From: Limanda limanda
Taxonomy: Eukaryota; Chordata; Actinopteri; Pleuronectiformes; Pleuronectidae
Length of the DNA stretch: 64,000 nucleotides
Reading direction: 5' to 3'
Assembly: GCF_963576545.1 (NCBI RefSeq)
Contig: NC_083648.1
Location: 18,399,154 to 18,463,153, forward strand
Positions 49,270 through 61,221 of this stretch are shown here, in pieces. Both the position numbers and the translations under genes were made by a program. Within the stretch, counting starts at the first letter, position 1, and each line of letters starts with the position of its first letter. The notes below the pieces were generated by a model, which did no database searches, was not told the DNA's origin, and saw only the letters and a program-made list of their open reading frames with translations.

Positions 49270-52200
49270 TGTGGTCAGTGTGTGCCTCACAGTAAGTAAA
49301 ACACATTCACCTACTCCTCTGTTTCCACCACTGCTTGTTAAATAGCAGCCAGGGGCCTTATACACAGGCCTCAATTGAGCAAAATGTTTCTCTCCCTCAC
49401 TTTTTGTGTGCTTTTGTCTTTGTGTATGATTCGTGTTTGATTGTGTGTGTGCATGTATGTGTGTGTGTGTGTGTTGCCAGGGAGTTTGGTCGATGGAAGG
49501 TCAACAGCCTGGCAGTGGAGAGGCGGGACAGTTTTGGTGGCAGCAGAGGTTTGGCTCTGCCCCTCGACCCTGACTTCATGCACACCATCCGCCAGCTGGG
49601 GAGGCGGCCAACCCTCCAGGCCATTACAGAGAGTCTAATCAAGAAGTATGGTACCCACCTCCTCCTCTCCGCCACTCTGGGAGGTACAGTGGAGTACTCC
49701 GAGCTTCAAAGTGAAGCCGATTCACACAGCTTCGAATGTGATTTTTTTTTCCAGCATGTGGTTAACCCTTTTTACCGTCTGGTGCTTTCTAAACAACAAA
49801 GCATGTAATCATTTTTTCTGGATCAGTGATTTTGGCTCATAAAAATCACTCTGGTTAAGTGGTCAAAAAATTAATTGGAAAATGCAACAAAAGACGGATT
49901 TAATGTTTTGCTTGGATCTCAAAAAGGCAAGTTTCCTTACAAACGTTGCTGGTGTTGTACAACACTATCATTCATACACAATTGGCTCATCTTTTGTGTC
50001 TTTAGTAAACCACTAAGTCAAAGTATACTGTATGAGAAGAACAGAAGCGTGGGTTTGCTTTTTCACTGCAAACAGTTATCAACGACGTTCAATCCAGCAT
50101 TATTCTGATGAGTAGAATGCTTTTTTATCTCATTCCCACCACTGGACAAAGATTAAACATAGAGTTTGGTTCTTGGCACCTCAGAACTAAGGACCAAAAA
50201 TGTATTTTATGTTGCACCATTTTCTAAAATCTCTCAGGCAGAGATATATCATGGAAAATAACAAATACTACCATTTTCTCAGACAGCAGACACAAATAAA
50301 CTCAGCGCAAGAAAGAGAGTTTTAATAATGCCGGAGCAAGTCTTGATCTCTAAGTGGTACAAGATGTTCTGACTTTGAGTGCGGTAGCTGATGTCGGACA
50401 TAGAGTGGATGTCCCTGTTCTGATTATATCCAACCTCTCTGGAAGGACGTGATCTCTCCTGAAAGTCAGAACCAAGGCTTGTGTGTCACATTTAGGGAAC
50501 AGACTAAAGACGTTTATATGACATATGTCATGTCGTCATCAACTACGTGGGCGTCATCTAAATACCTGACATTGATTGGTTTTGTAATCGGGGCATGTGT
50601 TTGAATAGTGTAAAATAATGAATCAGTTAATTTTGTTAATTTTGTTGCCACTGTTATATAAACATAGTATCACTACCGACATCACCAACTTCAGGCACAA
50701 GCACTTAGCACTAGTTCAAATTTACCAAATGAACGTCCTCGTCAGTAAAGCTATAAATTGAAGGGGAGGACTGAGTCACTTGCACCTCTTTTTCTCCTTG
50801 GGTAATGCTGTGCCTAACTTCCTGCAATTGGTTTAAAAAAAAAAGAAAGAACCAAACTGTTATTCAGTTTGATCCAGAGTGAGACCTCTTCTATTTGTCG
50901 GACTGAATATTGGTAAGTTTGTCCGGATAGTGGTGTTTTCACTCCTGTTCCTTTGGTTCAGACTAAACAAGGTCGGTATGAAACACCCTAAGGGCACTTC
51001 CACACCTACCTTGTTAAGTGTGGATGTTCGGACTTGTTCTTCAGACTCGGTCTGTTTAGTAATAGGTGTCAGAGGTGCCTCAGACAATTTCAAGCCACAG
51101 AACTCTCTTTTCTGGATGGTTCGGTCTCAGAACATTGAAACAAAATCTTTAACAATAGCAGACGAAAAATAAGATGCCTACAGAAATGCTTGCTTAGTCT
51201 TTACCTCCAACAGTCCTTTTTTTTTTTCATGCCCTTCATTCAGAATGATGGCAAATACAATGACCACATATACAACATGATGAATAGCCAAATTGATATT
51301 AAGTATATATACAGCCCACGGAGGTGGGCTGTATATCGTATGTCATGCCGTATGTCATGCACAAGTCCTAAGTGCCCTCCCTGAATTACAATGTGAAACC
51401 AAAACAAAACAGATCAAATGTAAACAACGACATGGAGCCTGGTTCTGACTTTCAGTTCTGAAAGGTTTACCTAACCTGGACCTTTAGCAGCTATGAGAAC
51501 TAGACCTACTACTGTAATTCCAAAAGACTAAAGTTATAATATCAATCAATTTAGCTGTCTTTTAACAGTCATGCCTATTGATATCTACTGGAACCATGGT
51601 ACTACAGATCAAACCCCTAATCACGTAAAACACCTGAAGTACACAAATGGGTTTTCAAGGGTTTTCACTTCAACTGAAAACTTAATTTTAAGCATGTGAA
51701 AAAACTTGATGACCGTGTTGATGTGCTTTGTTTGGCTGCTTTTATATTATTAATCTAATATTTGTAATTGTTAGAAGGTCTACAACTAGAAGTCTACTTT
51801 CTTTTAATGTTTTGCAATTGTAATCCAGATGATGAAAGTAATTCAGGGAACTTGATCAATGATCTTGATCAAGCTCCTGAAGAGTTTGATACGCAGAGAC
51901 CTTGTCTGTGCCTTTTCCTCCAATCATGCAAAGCATCAGTTTCTTCCACAGCACTTAATCACTACTGTGCTTTTATATCTGATCTGAGAAGATACTAATG
52001 CAAGGTGATTAGAGCTGCTCTGTCAGACCTAATACAACTCTCATTCCCTCTGCCACCAGGGGAGGAGTCTTTGACGATGTTCGTGGACAAAAGGAAGCTC
52101 AGCCAGGAGTCCTCGCCCTCGGCGGGCGAGGCCGGTAGTAGCGGCAACACGAGCTCCAGCACTACGGGGACTGTGACCCTGGAGGCCCTTCACCAACTGG

Positions 52201-55200
52201 CTGCTTCCTACTTCACCGACAGAGAGAGCACCCTGCGAAGGCTGCACCACCTCCAGATCGCATCCACCGCCATCCGGGTACGTGGAAGTTAATACGGCAG
52301 CAGTCTGATGGGAGATTAACTCACTGTCTGAAAGCATTAGAGATGTTCCCCTGCAGTGTTGTGGTGTGTTAACCCTCGACATTCACACATGGGAATGGTG
52401 GGATACTAAGCATTCACATGGCCTGGTTTGGTTGTGGGTTTAGCTAAGGTCGCTGAACATTGATGAATGACTTGTTCAGTTGTCAGGGACAGAACATAAT
52501 TTCAGTCTTGATCAGTAAATAGATGCACATATAAATCACTCACATTACCACGGTACATCACGGGACTAACTCTACCCACAGCTGATGTTTTTAGTGTTTC
52601 TTTTCTTTTCTTTATCATTTTATAGTGTTTATATTATATCTAAATTAACCCACTATTGAAGTGATGCTTATGACTAGGAGAAGAAATTGCAGGGTAACTT
52701 GTGATTCGATACTATGCACACCATAGGGCAACAATAACATCACCATACTGCGATTCTGCAATAATTGATAAATTGTAAGACAATCATATGATACATTATA
52801 ATATCTGTCGAACTGAACATAAAACAAAATCCCCTTAAAGAGGCAAAGTGCAGGATTTGTGGATTTAGTCACTGCATGACACAATGTTTATATGCTTAAA
52901 GTTTGTATCTAAGTGGCTCTTTAGTCTTGAACAAACACACTGTAACTTGTCAATGTGCGTATGTGCCATCATTCTAATGTTATATATATATAAATATATA
53001 TAACTAATTAATCTTTGGCGGCAGCTAATCGATAATTTTATGTCATGATGATACATTCCTGTATTGATATTTTGTCCCACCCTTACTTACTCATTTAAAG
53101 TTTGTAATAACAAGCCTTAATAAATTTGACAATATGAAAAAATGTGTAACTAGTTTTAACTATAGACTGAGATGAGTGGTGGAAGAGATATTCCAATACA
53201 TATGTTTAATAGCAAAACAAAACTCAGTTACATGTAAAAGTTCTACATTCAAAATGTTACTTAAATGTTAGATAAATGTGGGCAACAAAATGTAACAACT
53301 TAACATAAGGTTAAACCCTGTTTTACAAATGGAGGACAAAACACAATTTTTTATGTATCAGAAAATTTTGCAGAGTGACCTTAATCAGTGTTATTGGATC
53401 TATGGTATTGACCCAGTACATTCATTTTGTTGTGGTGATTGTAACTTTATACCCTATAAAAACACATCATATATTAAAAAGAGAGTTCACCTAGTTAAGA
53501 TTCCATATCAAATCTTAGAAATCTTTCACATAACCTGAAAATGTAGCTGTAAAATGCCAAATATCCGTCCATCATCAATATTGTTTATCCTTTGAGAGCC
53601 AATCCAAGCTGACTTGGCGAGAGGATAGATCCTAGATAGATCCCAGGCGTATCGCAGAAATAACTGTTCACGCCAACATTCACACCTACGGCCAATTTAC
53701 AGTCCTCAATTAACCAAATGTCCAACATTTCTCTCCGAGATGTTGCAGAATTAAAGTACATGTAGCATAAAAAGAAAATACTTAAAGTTCAAAATAATCT
53801 AAATTTTTCTTTCCACTTCAAGTCGAGCAAACTTTTAATTCTTGGCACTCTGGTAGCTCAACTTGAAGATAACATGAACGAACAGATGGAGCTCAGGGAA
53901 TTTATTTCCATAAGTTATTTCACCAGGTAGGATTAGGAACAAATGCTTGTTTACAGAATTGGCCCGACACCAAGAAATTCACCTGTTGTAGCTGCAGGGG
54001 AGAAACAGCACTGTCAAATGTGTCTCTGCTGTTTCTCTCGCCTCAACATACATCACAGAAAAACTGGCAAGTACAGGCTCGTTTGATTTGAATCAGAATC
54101 TGTTTGATAAATTATTTTATATCAAGTTGCTCAAACACGTCCTTTCTAACCACCCACTATCTGCTTCTGCAGCCGAAAAAACAATATTAGAACATAAGGA
54201 GGTTTCAAAGACTTTCATCTTTAAAGAGCAGAGGAGAGAAAGAGGGAGGCCAGAGCAGCAGTCCTGCATCCTGTATAGTCTGAAGCACCAATCATCCATT
54301 TTATCATATGAAGTGGCTCTTAGAGTGTAAGCATTAATCAGCCCGAGGGGCAAATGTGGATTCTAAAGTCAGTAGCCGCTGATGAAGACAAGTTCTCCCC
54401 AAACTGAAAATGTGTTCCTCTGGTTATGCATCAGCCTGATGGATTAAATATATGAATTTCCATTAATTTCCAGTCCACACTGACTTCAATACGTTTTCCA
54501 CTTTGCAGCGTGCATAGTGTTCAGGCAGAGTAACGATCAAAGCCAGAGACAGAGGTGGGAGTGGGAATGTCGGGGGGGGGGGGATACTGCATTTTATGTT
54601 GGATGTAAAGCAGCACCTGCCATACGCAGTCAGTCATTAAACTCACATACGGTGCTGGGGATTGGGTGAGAAACAGGACGGACCCGGAGCATAAATTTAT
54701 GCAAATACTCAAGCAAGTTAATATTTCCAGTTTTGACGGGCAGATTAATTGCATTTAGAAATCACATAAGCACAGACGTGAATCAGTCTAAAGTTCCCGA
54801 GTTGGACCGAAGTTGATTTGTTCTGTCAAATCAGAGCCAATTATTCAGTCGGAGGAAAAACAGCTTCTAATTAAGGAATTTTTCAAGATTACTCCGCAGT
54901 GACTTCACAGCATTCATAAATCATTTGAGGCATAAAAACACCTTTGTTGAGCCTTCATTTAGTTTTTCTAAGTTAAAATTACGCCTGACAAAAATTATAC
55001 TTTTTAAAAAAAGGCACAAACACCGGACAATGGCTTTACACTCGACTGTTTTCTCTCCACGTCCTCGCAGGTGACAGAAACCAGGACCGGGCCGCTCGGA
55101 TGCAGCAACTATGACAATTTGGACACAGTCAGCTCTGTGCTGGTTCACAGTCCAGAAAACAAGATTCATCTACAAGGTATGAAAAATAAGCTCATTAAAT

Positions 55201-58200
55201 CCTAGTGATGGCATCTTACTGAGTTTGATGTGTTTGTTTTAAAAAACACTTTCTAAACTCAAAAACAACTTGGAGAGCACGTACCTTGGCTGATGGGCCA
55301 CTTTATCACCATATTGCATAATGGAGATCAGATACATAAAGTGTACACAGAAATGATCTGCAGAACATGTGCAGGCCAAATACCACTTCTGTGATACTGC
55401 TGAAAGGATTATTTATTACTGTACAGTAGCTGAATACAGATCACCCCCTTGAAATATTTATTTTGATCCACAAAATACAGATTATTAATTGTATATCATA
55501 GATATTAGCATTCTACATACACACACTTGACATTTTTTTCATGAAGATTTCTGCATTATTTCTTGAGACATTCCACACTGTCTAACTCAGAATATTTTCT
55601 TAATATCAGAATATTAGTGTCCATGGAAACATGTCTATTTAGGGAGACGCTCATTTACAATGATTTGCTATGAGATGTTATGAGAGTGGAATCAAGCTTA
55701 CTCATCTAAGCATCACAAAGAAAATAAAGATTGATAATTATTCCTTTAATCTTCTGCAATTTTTTTCTTATTGTTACAAATTCTCTTACAAAGACCAAGA
55801 GTAACAATATTACAATAATATGTTCACCTCTGAAAACCCGTTTGCCTGGCGTTTGGCTTTCAGACCAATTCTTACTCTTGAAAAACATAAATCTTTGGCA
55901 ATGGGTCAGAAACCTTTAGTTTCAATCGAACAAAGCAAAGTAATTTTCTCAAACTGTTGCCCACTGGGTATTTTTACTCGAGCATTGACCTGACGCTGTG
56001 TTTCACGGTCCACAGGGCTGCAGGTCATCCTACCCGGCTATTTACAGAGTCGCTTCATTCAGGCGGCTCTCAGCTACATCGGCTGCAAATCCGAGGGTCG
56101 CTTTGTTTGCCAGAACAGCGACTGCTGGTGCGAGTGCACCGTGGACTTCCCTCGGTGTAACTGTCCTCACTCGGACCTGGACACGCTGCAGAACAACCTG
56201 CTGCGCATCAGAGACTCCTGGAGGCTGACCAACCGGGAGTTTGAGGAATCTGGTGAGTAAGGTTTTTTGATTTACTGTGATGGTCTGAAATTTTTTTAGA
56301 TCTTCCTCAAAATCCAGGATGCAGGTGATATTCAGATATTTGTATGAACTAACTTTCTAAACATGCACACCATCTTAAATCAGATTATAATCTTCAAGTT
56401 GCCCACAGAGCCTGATTGGTGACTATAGATCAGTCATGCTACATTAGTTATATATGATAAATAACTGTAGTTTATTTTATATATACCCATACTGAAAAAG
56501 ACATTGAAAGTTAAAATTGCATGATTTAAATCTAATTTTGGAGCCTTGCATAATGTTTTGATTGGCAAAACAATAAGAAAAATCTTTCTCATGTTATTTT
56601 GTATTTGAGAAATCTGTCTTGAAAACTGCAGCATTGCTTTTATAGTTTCTCCCAAACATTTTCAAATTATTTTTCTCTGAGTGGCCTGATATTTATTCCA
56701 TATGTTACTGCTTTTAAATGCCTTCCTTTAAACATACATAGATTCAAAGCTTTCATTTCTGCATTAATTGACTGTTTACAACTATATATTATTATGATTA
56801 ACATTATTTGTATTAACATTATTATTATGAATATTATAATTATTTATATTAGTTTTAGGAGTAGTAGTAGTATTAGTATATTTAACAACAAATATTAACT
56901 TAAACTTGGAGGAACTAAACTACATGGACCTGTTTTCGTTCTAAATTAATTCTCGTCCGTCAGACAGAGGCAGCTGCCAGACTCTGAATCAAGAGACCCG
57001 TCAGTCATTGTGTCAAATCAAATGATGTTCCTCTCAAGGTGCTCAGGGCTGCCGTGTGTGACAGTACACAGATCTTCTATAGACATCCATCTGTTCTCAT
57101 CCACCAAAGTTAGACAAGGACTCATAAAAAAGTGTATTTAATGTCACAGTTCAACATCTGAGGAAATATGCTCATTTCCCTTCCAGCTAAGAGTTGCACC
57201 ACTTGTGTGTGTCAAACATGTGATTTCTCATTTGTTTGGAGAGGAAGTGTAAAAATAGTCCAGCACATAAGCCACAACCCTCGACAGATGAAGGTTTCCT
57301 TTTTTACGATGCACCAGTCAAAATGCAGCTATTACTTTATATTAAGTCAATAAAATAAAGTTACATGAATATTTAAAGCTCTTAGATGAAAAGGGCGACG
57401 TCTGCATGAACTCTATTCAAGCAAAAGAAGTTATCTAATATCTGAAAATAAATAAATAATGTGTTATACCACACTGTAAGTCAGTGAATAATTTCAGTGA
57501 GTTTGAGGTGGGCCTGTAATTACCATAAACATACTATAGTATATACTATATACCATGGCAGAGTTGCCATAATTGGCAATTGCCCTAGTCTCTACTTCCA
57601 CCCACTTTCCATAAATGAAGCCAAAGTATCCCGGGTATGAACACAAGTTTCTCCATCTGAATTTGCCCTGGAACTTTTCTGAAAAACATTTTTGTGATCA
57701 CTGTTCCTATAGCAACCATATTACTTTCACATTGCTGGAGGCAAGAATAGCAATTTAGCTTTCAGTGTCACTCACATGTAATTACAGACTAGTTGCTTTT
57801 TGACGACCTACAGTGCCGTATGCTGACAACAGGTGGTGATTAACATACTGTACATTTTTTTTCGGAAACAAAATAACGAAAGACGTCTGTTCTCTGACAT
57901 GATGATGAGATCAGCAATCTGCCCTGCGAAGGAAATCTAAATAACAACAACAGGTTTTCAGGCAGGTTGCAGCTGTCTTCTCTTGAGCGGTTTGCTTTTC
58001 TGGGACAAACAACGAAAAGTCGATCCATTTCTTTTTATTTTATTTAGGATATTGTTACCCAGCGGCTCATAACCGCTAGCAGAGTTTGCTTATTCGTTTT
58101 CTGTTTGTTTTTTTCCCTTCCAGAGGAGTTCCAAAGCTTTGTTGGGAAACTGCCAAACCATTACGCTGTAAACACATCTGCCGTGGAACACTTGTGGAGG

Positions 58201-61087
58201 ACAGACGCCAGCCTGCTCCAGCGCTACAGGCAGCTGGAGACCAGGAGCAACCAGCTTTTCACCAAAGCTCACCGCACCGCTAACAAGCTCTTCAGCCTGA
58301 GCAAGAGGTGCCGAAAACAGCCCAAAATAGTCCTGCAGAGGCCGAGGTAAGATACGAGACGAGAACAAGCGGGTGGAATATTTATACCGCAGCCTGTTAA
58401 CCCAAGGTGCTGCCCAAAACTTATAATTATGAAAATGATTTATGCGGCAGGCACTGGGCGAAAGCAGCGGTGTGAGACGGTACTTATTAGAAGGCTCTTG
58501 AGGAAAAGTAGTTGGAAAAGTGCTGACGGGAGCGAACCTGCCTCTCTGTTCCCAAGACAAACAGGATCATGTTTGGCCAAACCGACACGTTTCACCGTCT
58601 TGAAACTGCACAGCAATCAATCCGGCTTCTCAAAATATCATATCCAGGAGTTTCAGCTGCAGTGGACATGACAGTAATACCCTCGGCCTCTATCTATTCT
58701 TGTTTTTTTTAACTGTTATAGCCGCTGTTTCAGCAGCACTCCCACCTGGACGCGTTATTTCTGCAGCGTATCAGAGAGCGCCGTGGTCATAACTCCAGTC
58801 CGATTTATGCCTCTCTCATGAACACTCTGTGTTGATAGCTATTTCTGGCAGGGAAATTAACTAAATGACACAATCCATCAGTGAGCTAGTCAGGCTGCAG
58901 ACGCTGCCTCCTCAGTCTACATCGCCATTACACTTCTTTATCGCACCCTCTCTGCCTGTAGAAAATAAATTGAGTAGTGGTTTACAGTTTCTAGGTAAGT
59001 CGATTTATTATTTTCAGTGGGAAATATAATATCTGTGTTATGTTTGAATTATTTGATTATATATTTTCCAAATTCCCATTTTAATAAGGTTTTACCGTGC
59101 TGTATCTGTAAAATTCTATTCAGATGGCATGTTTAAATGTAACGTGGCCCTAGCGACTCACTCAAACACATTAACGGGAAAAAAACAAATTCAAAAAGCC
59201 ACAACAGGAAAAAAGAACCACAAAGGAAGTGAGTGATATTGACCATGAAACTGTAGAAGAGGCTGTATGAAAATAAAAGAATATGAAAAGAATATATAAA
59301 ACTGAATTTAGACACAAGATACAAAAGCAATAGAACATTAAAAATCACACAAATTTGAGAGTTAAAATAGTACACAACAGGAGTTGAAATCAAGGTCTCA
59401 ATCTCAACTCGAATTGAAGGCCAGTGAGAAGAATTTGGTCTTTAGCAATGATTTTCATGTTTCTAGGGTCGGAGCGGTTCTATCACTGCTCCAAGTAAAA
59501 TTTGCCACTGCAACGGTTACCGTTGTTTTTTTAAGCTTTAGCTCTCAGGACGTCCAGAAGCAACGGGTTGGTCGACCTCAGCGCCAACCCATTTAAAAGA
59601 CAAGCCATAAAATCTTTTAATCAATCCTGAATTTGTCAGGAAGAGAAAGACATTAAGACGAAGTGTAGAAGTGAGTGAGTGTGTGTCAAAGCTTCCCATC
59701 TGCACCACAGAAGGGGGGGTTCAATAGATTACAATATTCATTTTGATCTGATTTTGCTGCTCTAATTCCACCTGCATCAGAGTTTGCCTCCGATTGTTTT
59801 TGCTGCAAATCAATCCAAAACTGTTTTTTTGTGAAAGACAGAATTAATGTCCTTTGGCTAAAACATTTCCATCACTGCACAATCACAGAAAAATGATACA
59901 GCAGTCTGCTCTAAACTCAAAGTGTTTAACACAGCCTCTGTCTCTCCGTCAGGCCTCTGCACTTCTGGGTGCGCTACGCCCTCTCCATTTTGTACTGCAG
60001 CGAGAACAACCAGGTCGGCATTTACAGTGACGAGAGCCGCAGCTGCTCCTGCCCCTACAACCATCCTCCATGTCAGGGCCTCATCCCTTGCTCTGTGGGC
60101 GACGGCGTCCGCTGTGCCTCCTGTTCCACAGATAACCGGACGCGATGCTCCAGCTGCAACCCCAGCTTCACAATGACCCAGGGAGCCTGTCGGCCTGCCG
60201 TGCCCGACCCGACGGACCCCTACCTCGGGATGGAGAGCGACCGTGACCTGCAGGATCTGGAGCTGCGCTACCTGCTGCAGCGGCGCGACCCCCGCCTCTC
60301 TCTGCATGCTGTGTTTGTGAGCAACGACCTGCGCATCAACACTTGGTTCGACCCGTCCTGGAGGAAAAGAATGCTGCTCACCCTCAAGAGCAACCGCGTG
60401 AAGTCAAACCGTGTTCATATTCTGCTCGGAGTGTCCCTCCAGTTTTGCCTGACTCGGAACAGCACTCTGGAGCCCGCCCTGTCCCTGTTTGTGAATCCGT
60501 TCGGGGGCAGCCATTCAGAGAGTTGGACGATGCCGATTGGTCAGCACGGATACCCAGACTGGGAGCGGACCAAGCTGGATATCCCTTTGGACTGCTACAA
60601 TTGGACATTGACTCTTGGAAACAGATGGAAGAGCTTTTTTGAGACGGTTCATTTCTACCTGAGGAGCCGTATGAGGGACTCTGTGGGAGGGACAGGAGGG
60701 AACAAAAACACAACGGCGTACTATGAGCCTCAGGAGGAGACAGAGCCATCCAGCAACATCGGCTACATGAAGGTGAACAGCATGCAGCTGTTCGGGTTCA
60801 GCGTGCACTTTGACCCGGAGGCAATCCAGGACCTGATTCTGCAGATAGACTACCCATACACTCAGGGATCGCAGGACTCGGCCCTGCTGCAGCTGGTGGA
60901 GCTGCGCTACAGGGTTAACCGGCTCTCGCCTCCGGGGTCACCGCACGTGGATCTGTTCGCATGTCTCCTCCGCCACAGGCTCAAATTGTCCAGCGCGGAT
61001 GTGGCCAGGATACTCACTGCCCTGCAAACTTTCAGTGCCAGACAACCAAACTACGTCGAGTACGAGGCGAACAAACTGTGTAGTTAA
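44423..61087 (+). CDS. brinp3: BRINP3 (BMP/retinoic acid-inducible neural-specific protein 3), 7 coding exons, 805 residues
   Basis: The BRINP family comprises neural, secretory-pathway proteins with a MACPF domain, linked to cell-cycle restraint in neurons. Exon lengths 296, 203, 218, 106, 237, 223 and 1135 sum to 2,418 bases. Order: signal peptide (about 1-38), Ala/Gly-rich stretch (31-60), LLSDKGPFH (67-75), MACPF-like region (about 66-275) with signature [13 protein letters not shown] at 155-167, a Cys-rich segment (about 290-335), a second Cys-rich EGF-like part (about 445-500), and a conserved C-terminal half ending NKLCS. BRINP3 rather than BRINP2 or BRINP1 is favoured by [49 protein letters not shown] and [10 protein letters not shown]-glycosylation sites include DNRT, RNST and YNWT. 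Human BRINP3 is 766 residues; the excess is mainly N-terminal. Which teleost paralogue this is cannot be decided here. Confidence 0.93.
44719..46957 (+). other. brinp3 intron, first part, no feature seen
   Basis: Unique-looking intron sequence without repeat or exon that I could identify. Confidence 0.5.
46958..47827. mobile_element. MITE-like element in a brinp3 intron
   Basis: The left end TGCCCCATATTTTACACC and right end, read on the minus strand, GGGCCCATATTGTGTAAAAT are imperfect inverted repeats, both followed by a CTGGG-TTT block. Inside lie CCTCTGATTGGCTGACTG and a CG-richer centre. I recognise the family as frequent in teleosts; it has no coding capacity. Confidence 0.6.
49171..49275. 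repeat. (GT)n microsatellite in intron
   Basis: About 100 bases of GT dinucleotides bordered on both sides by GAGAGAGTGT, ending about 205 bases before the exon at 49481. Confidence 0.95.
49437..49480 (+). promoter_or_regulatory. TG-repeat 3' splice site of brinp3 coding exon 2
   Basis: The 40 bases before TTGCCAG are almost entirely alternating TG, with few C/T runs. UG tracts at acceptors bind TDP-43 and CELF-type proteins in other genes (the CFTR case is known) and can favour skipping. Skipping this 203-base exon would break the frame. Confidence 0.7.
49481..49683 (+). CDS. brinp3: brinp3 coding exon 2 (MACPF, first part)
   Basis: The acceptor TTGCCAG is preceded by a TG repeat rather than a pyrimidine tract. 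The exon reads [23 protein letters not shown] and [14 protein letters not shown], and ends GGAG|GTACAG in phase 1. The MACPF signature straddles this junction. Confidence 0.93.
51307..51360. repeat. perfect hairpin followed by a 12-bp tandem duplication
   Basis: ATATACAGCCCAC (51307-51319), loop GGAG, then its exact complement GTGGGCTGTATAT (51324-51336). Immediately after, CGTATGTCATGC occurs twice back to back (51337-51360). Confidence 0.85.
52060..52277 (+). CDS. brinp3: brinp3 coding exon 3
   Basis: Acceptor TGCCACCAG|GGGAGG. It reads [15 protein letters not shown], a Ser/Gly/Thr-rich variable loop, then [12 protein letters not shown] and [14 protein letters not shown]. Donor CATCCGG|GTACGT, phase 0. 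Confidence 0.93.
53560..53733 (+). repeat. teleost dispersed repeat fragment
   Basis: Blocks CCGTCCATCATCAATATTG, AGCCAATCCAAGCTGAC and CATTCACACCTACGGCCAAT followed by ATTAACC match, in order, a repeat that I recognise as very frequent in fish genomes. Its class is not assigned here. Confidence 0.7.
55071..55176 (+). CDS. brinp3: brinp3 coding exon 4
   Basis: Acceptor CCTCGCAG|GTGACAG. It encodes [20 protein letters not shown] and [15 protein letters not shown], close to the vertebrate family consensus. Donor CTACAAG|GTATGA, phase 1. Confidence 0.93.
56016..56252 (+). CDS. brinp3: brinp3 coding exon 5 (Cys-rich)
   Basis: Acceptor GGTCCACAG|GGCTGC. It reads [20 protein letters not shown] followed by a cluster of eight Cys (C..C..C.C.C....C.C) of the family's Cys-rich segment. 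Donor ATCTG|GTGAGT, phase 1. Confidence 0.93.
57570..57700. repeat. fragment related to the 37.5-kb element
   Basis: TCTACTTCCACCCACTTTCC followed by ATAAATGAAGCCAAAGTATCC parallels the interior of the element at 37479-37865. The ends are not defined. Confidence 0.5.
58124..58346 (+). CDS. brinp3: brinp3 coding exon 6
   Basis: Acceptor CCTTCCAG|AGGAGTTCC, using the first AG to keep the EEF reading. It encodes [17 protein letters not shown], a helical stretch and [12 protein letters not shown]. Donor GCCGAG|GTAAGA, phase 2. Confidence 0.92.
59953..61087 (+). CDS. brinp3: brinp3 coding exon 7 (last)
   Basis: Acceptor TCTCCGTCAG|GCCTCTG. It carries 377 codons with the second Cys-rich part, [55 protein letters not shown] and [14 protein letters not shown], with TAA at 61085-61087. 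Frames on the other strand over this exon are antisense shadows. Confidence 0.95.
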
Positions 61088-61215
61088 TGGCCACTATTTG
61101 ATGTTTTGTACCATTTCCTTGCCACAGACAGGCCTGTATCCTTTGTCAGCTGGATCCATATGTGTCAAGTGTGTGGTATGTTGTTCAAGGCGTTGTTGTA
61201 CAGATACAATGTGCA

Positions 61216-61221
61216 ATTAAA
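61216..61221 (+). terminator. candidate poly(A) signal of brinp3
   Basis: ATTAAA lies 129 bases past the stop codon. It is the nearest recognised variant hexamer; a longer 3' UTR cannot be excluded. Confidence 0.4.

Noticed and set aside
59858..60808. Minus-strand frames over the last brinp3 exon
   Set aside because: Antisense shadows; the sense frame is strongly family-like.
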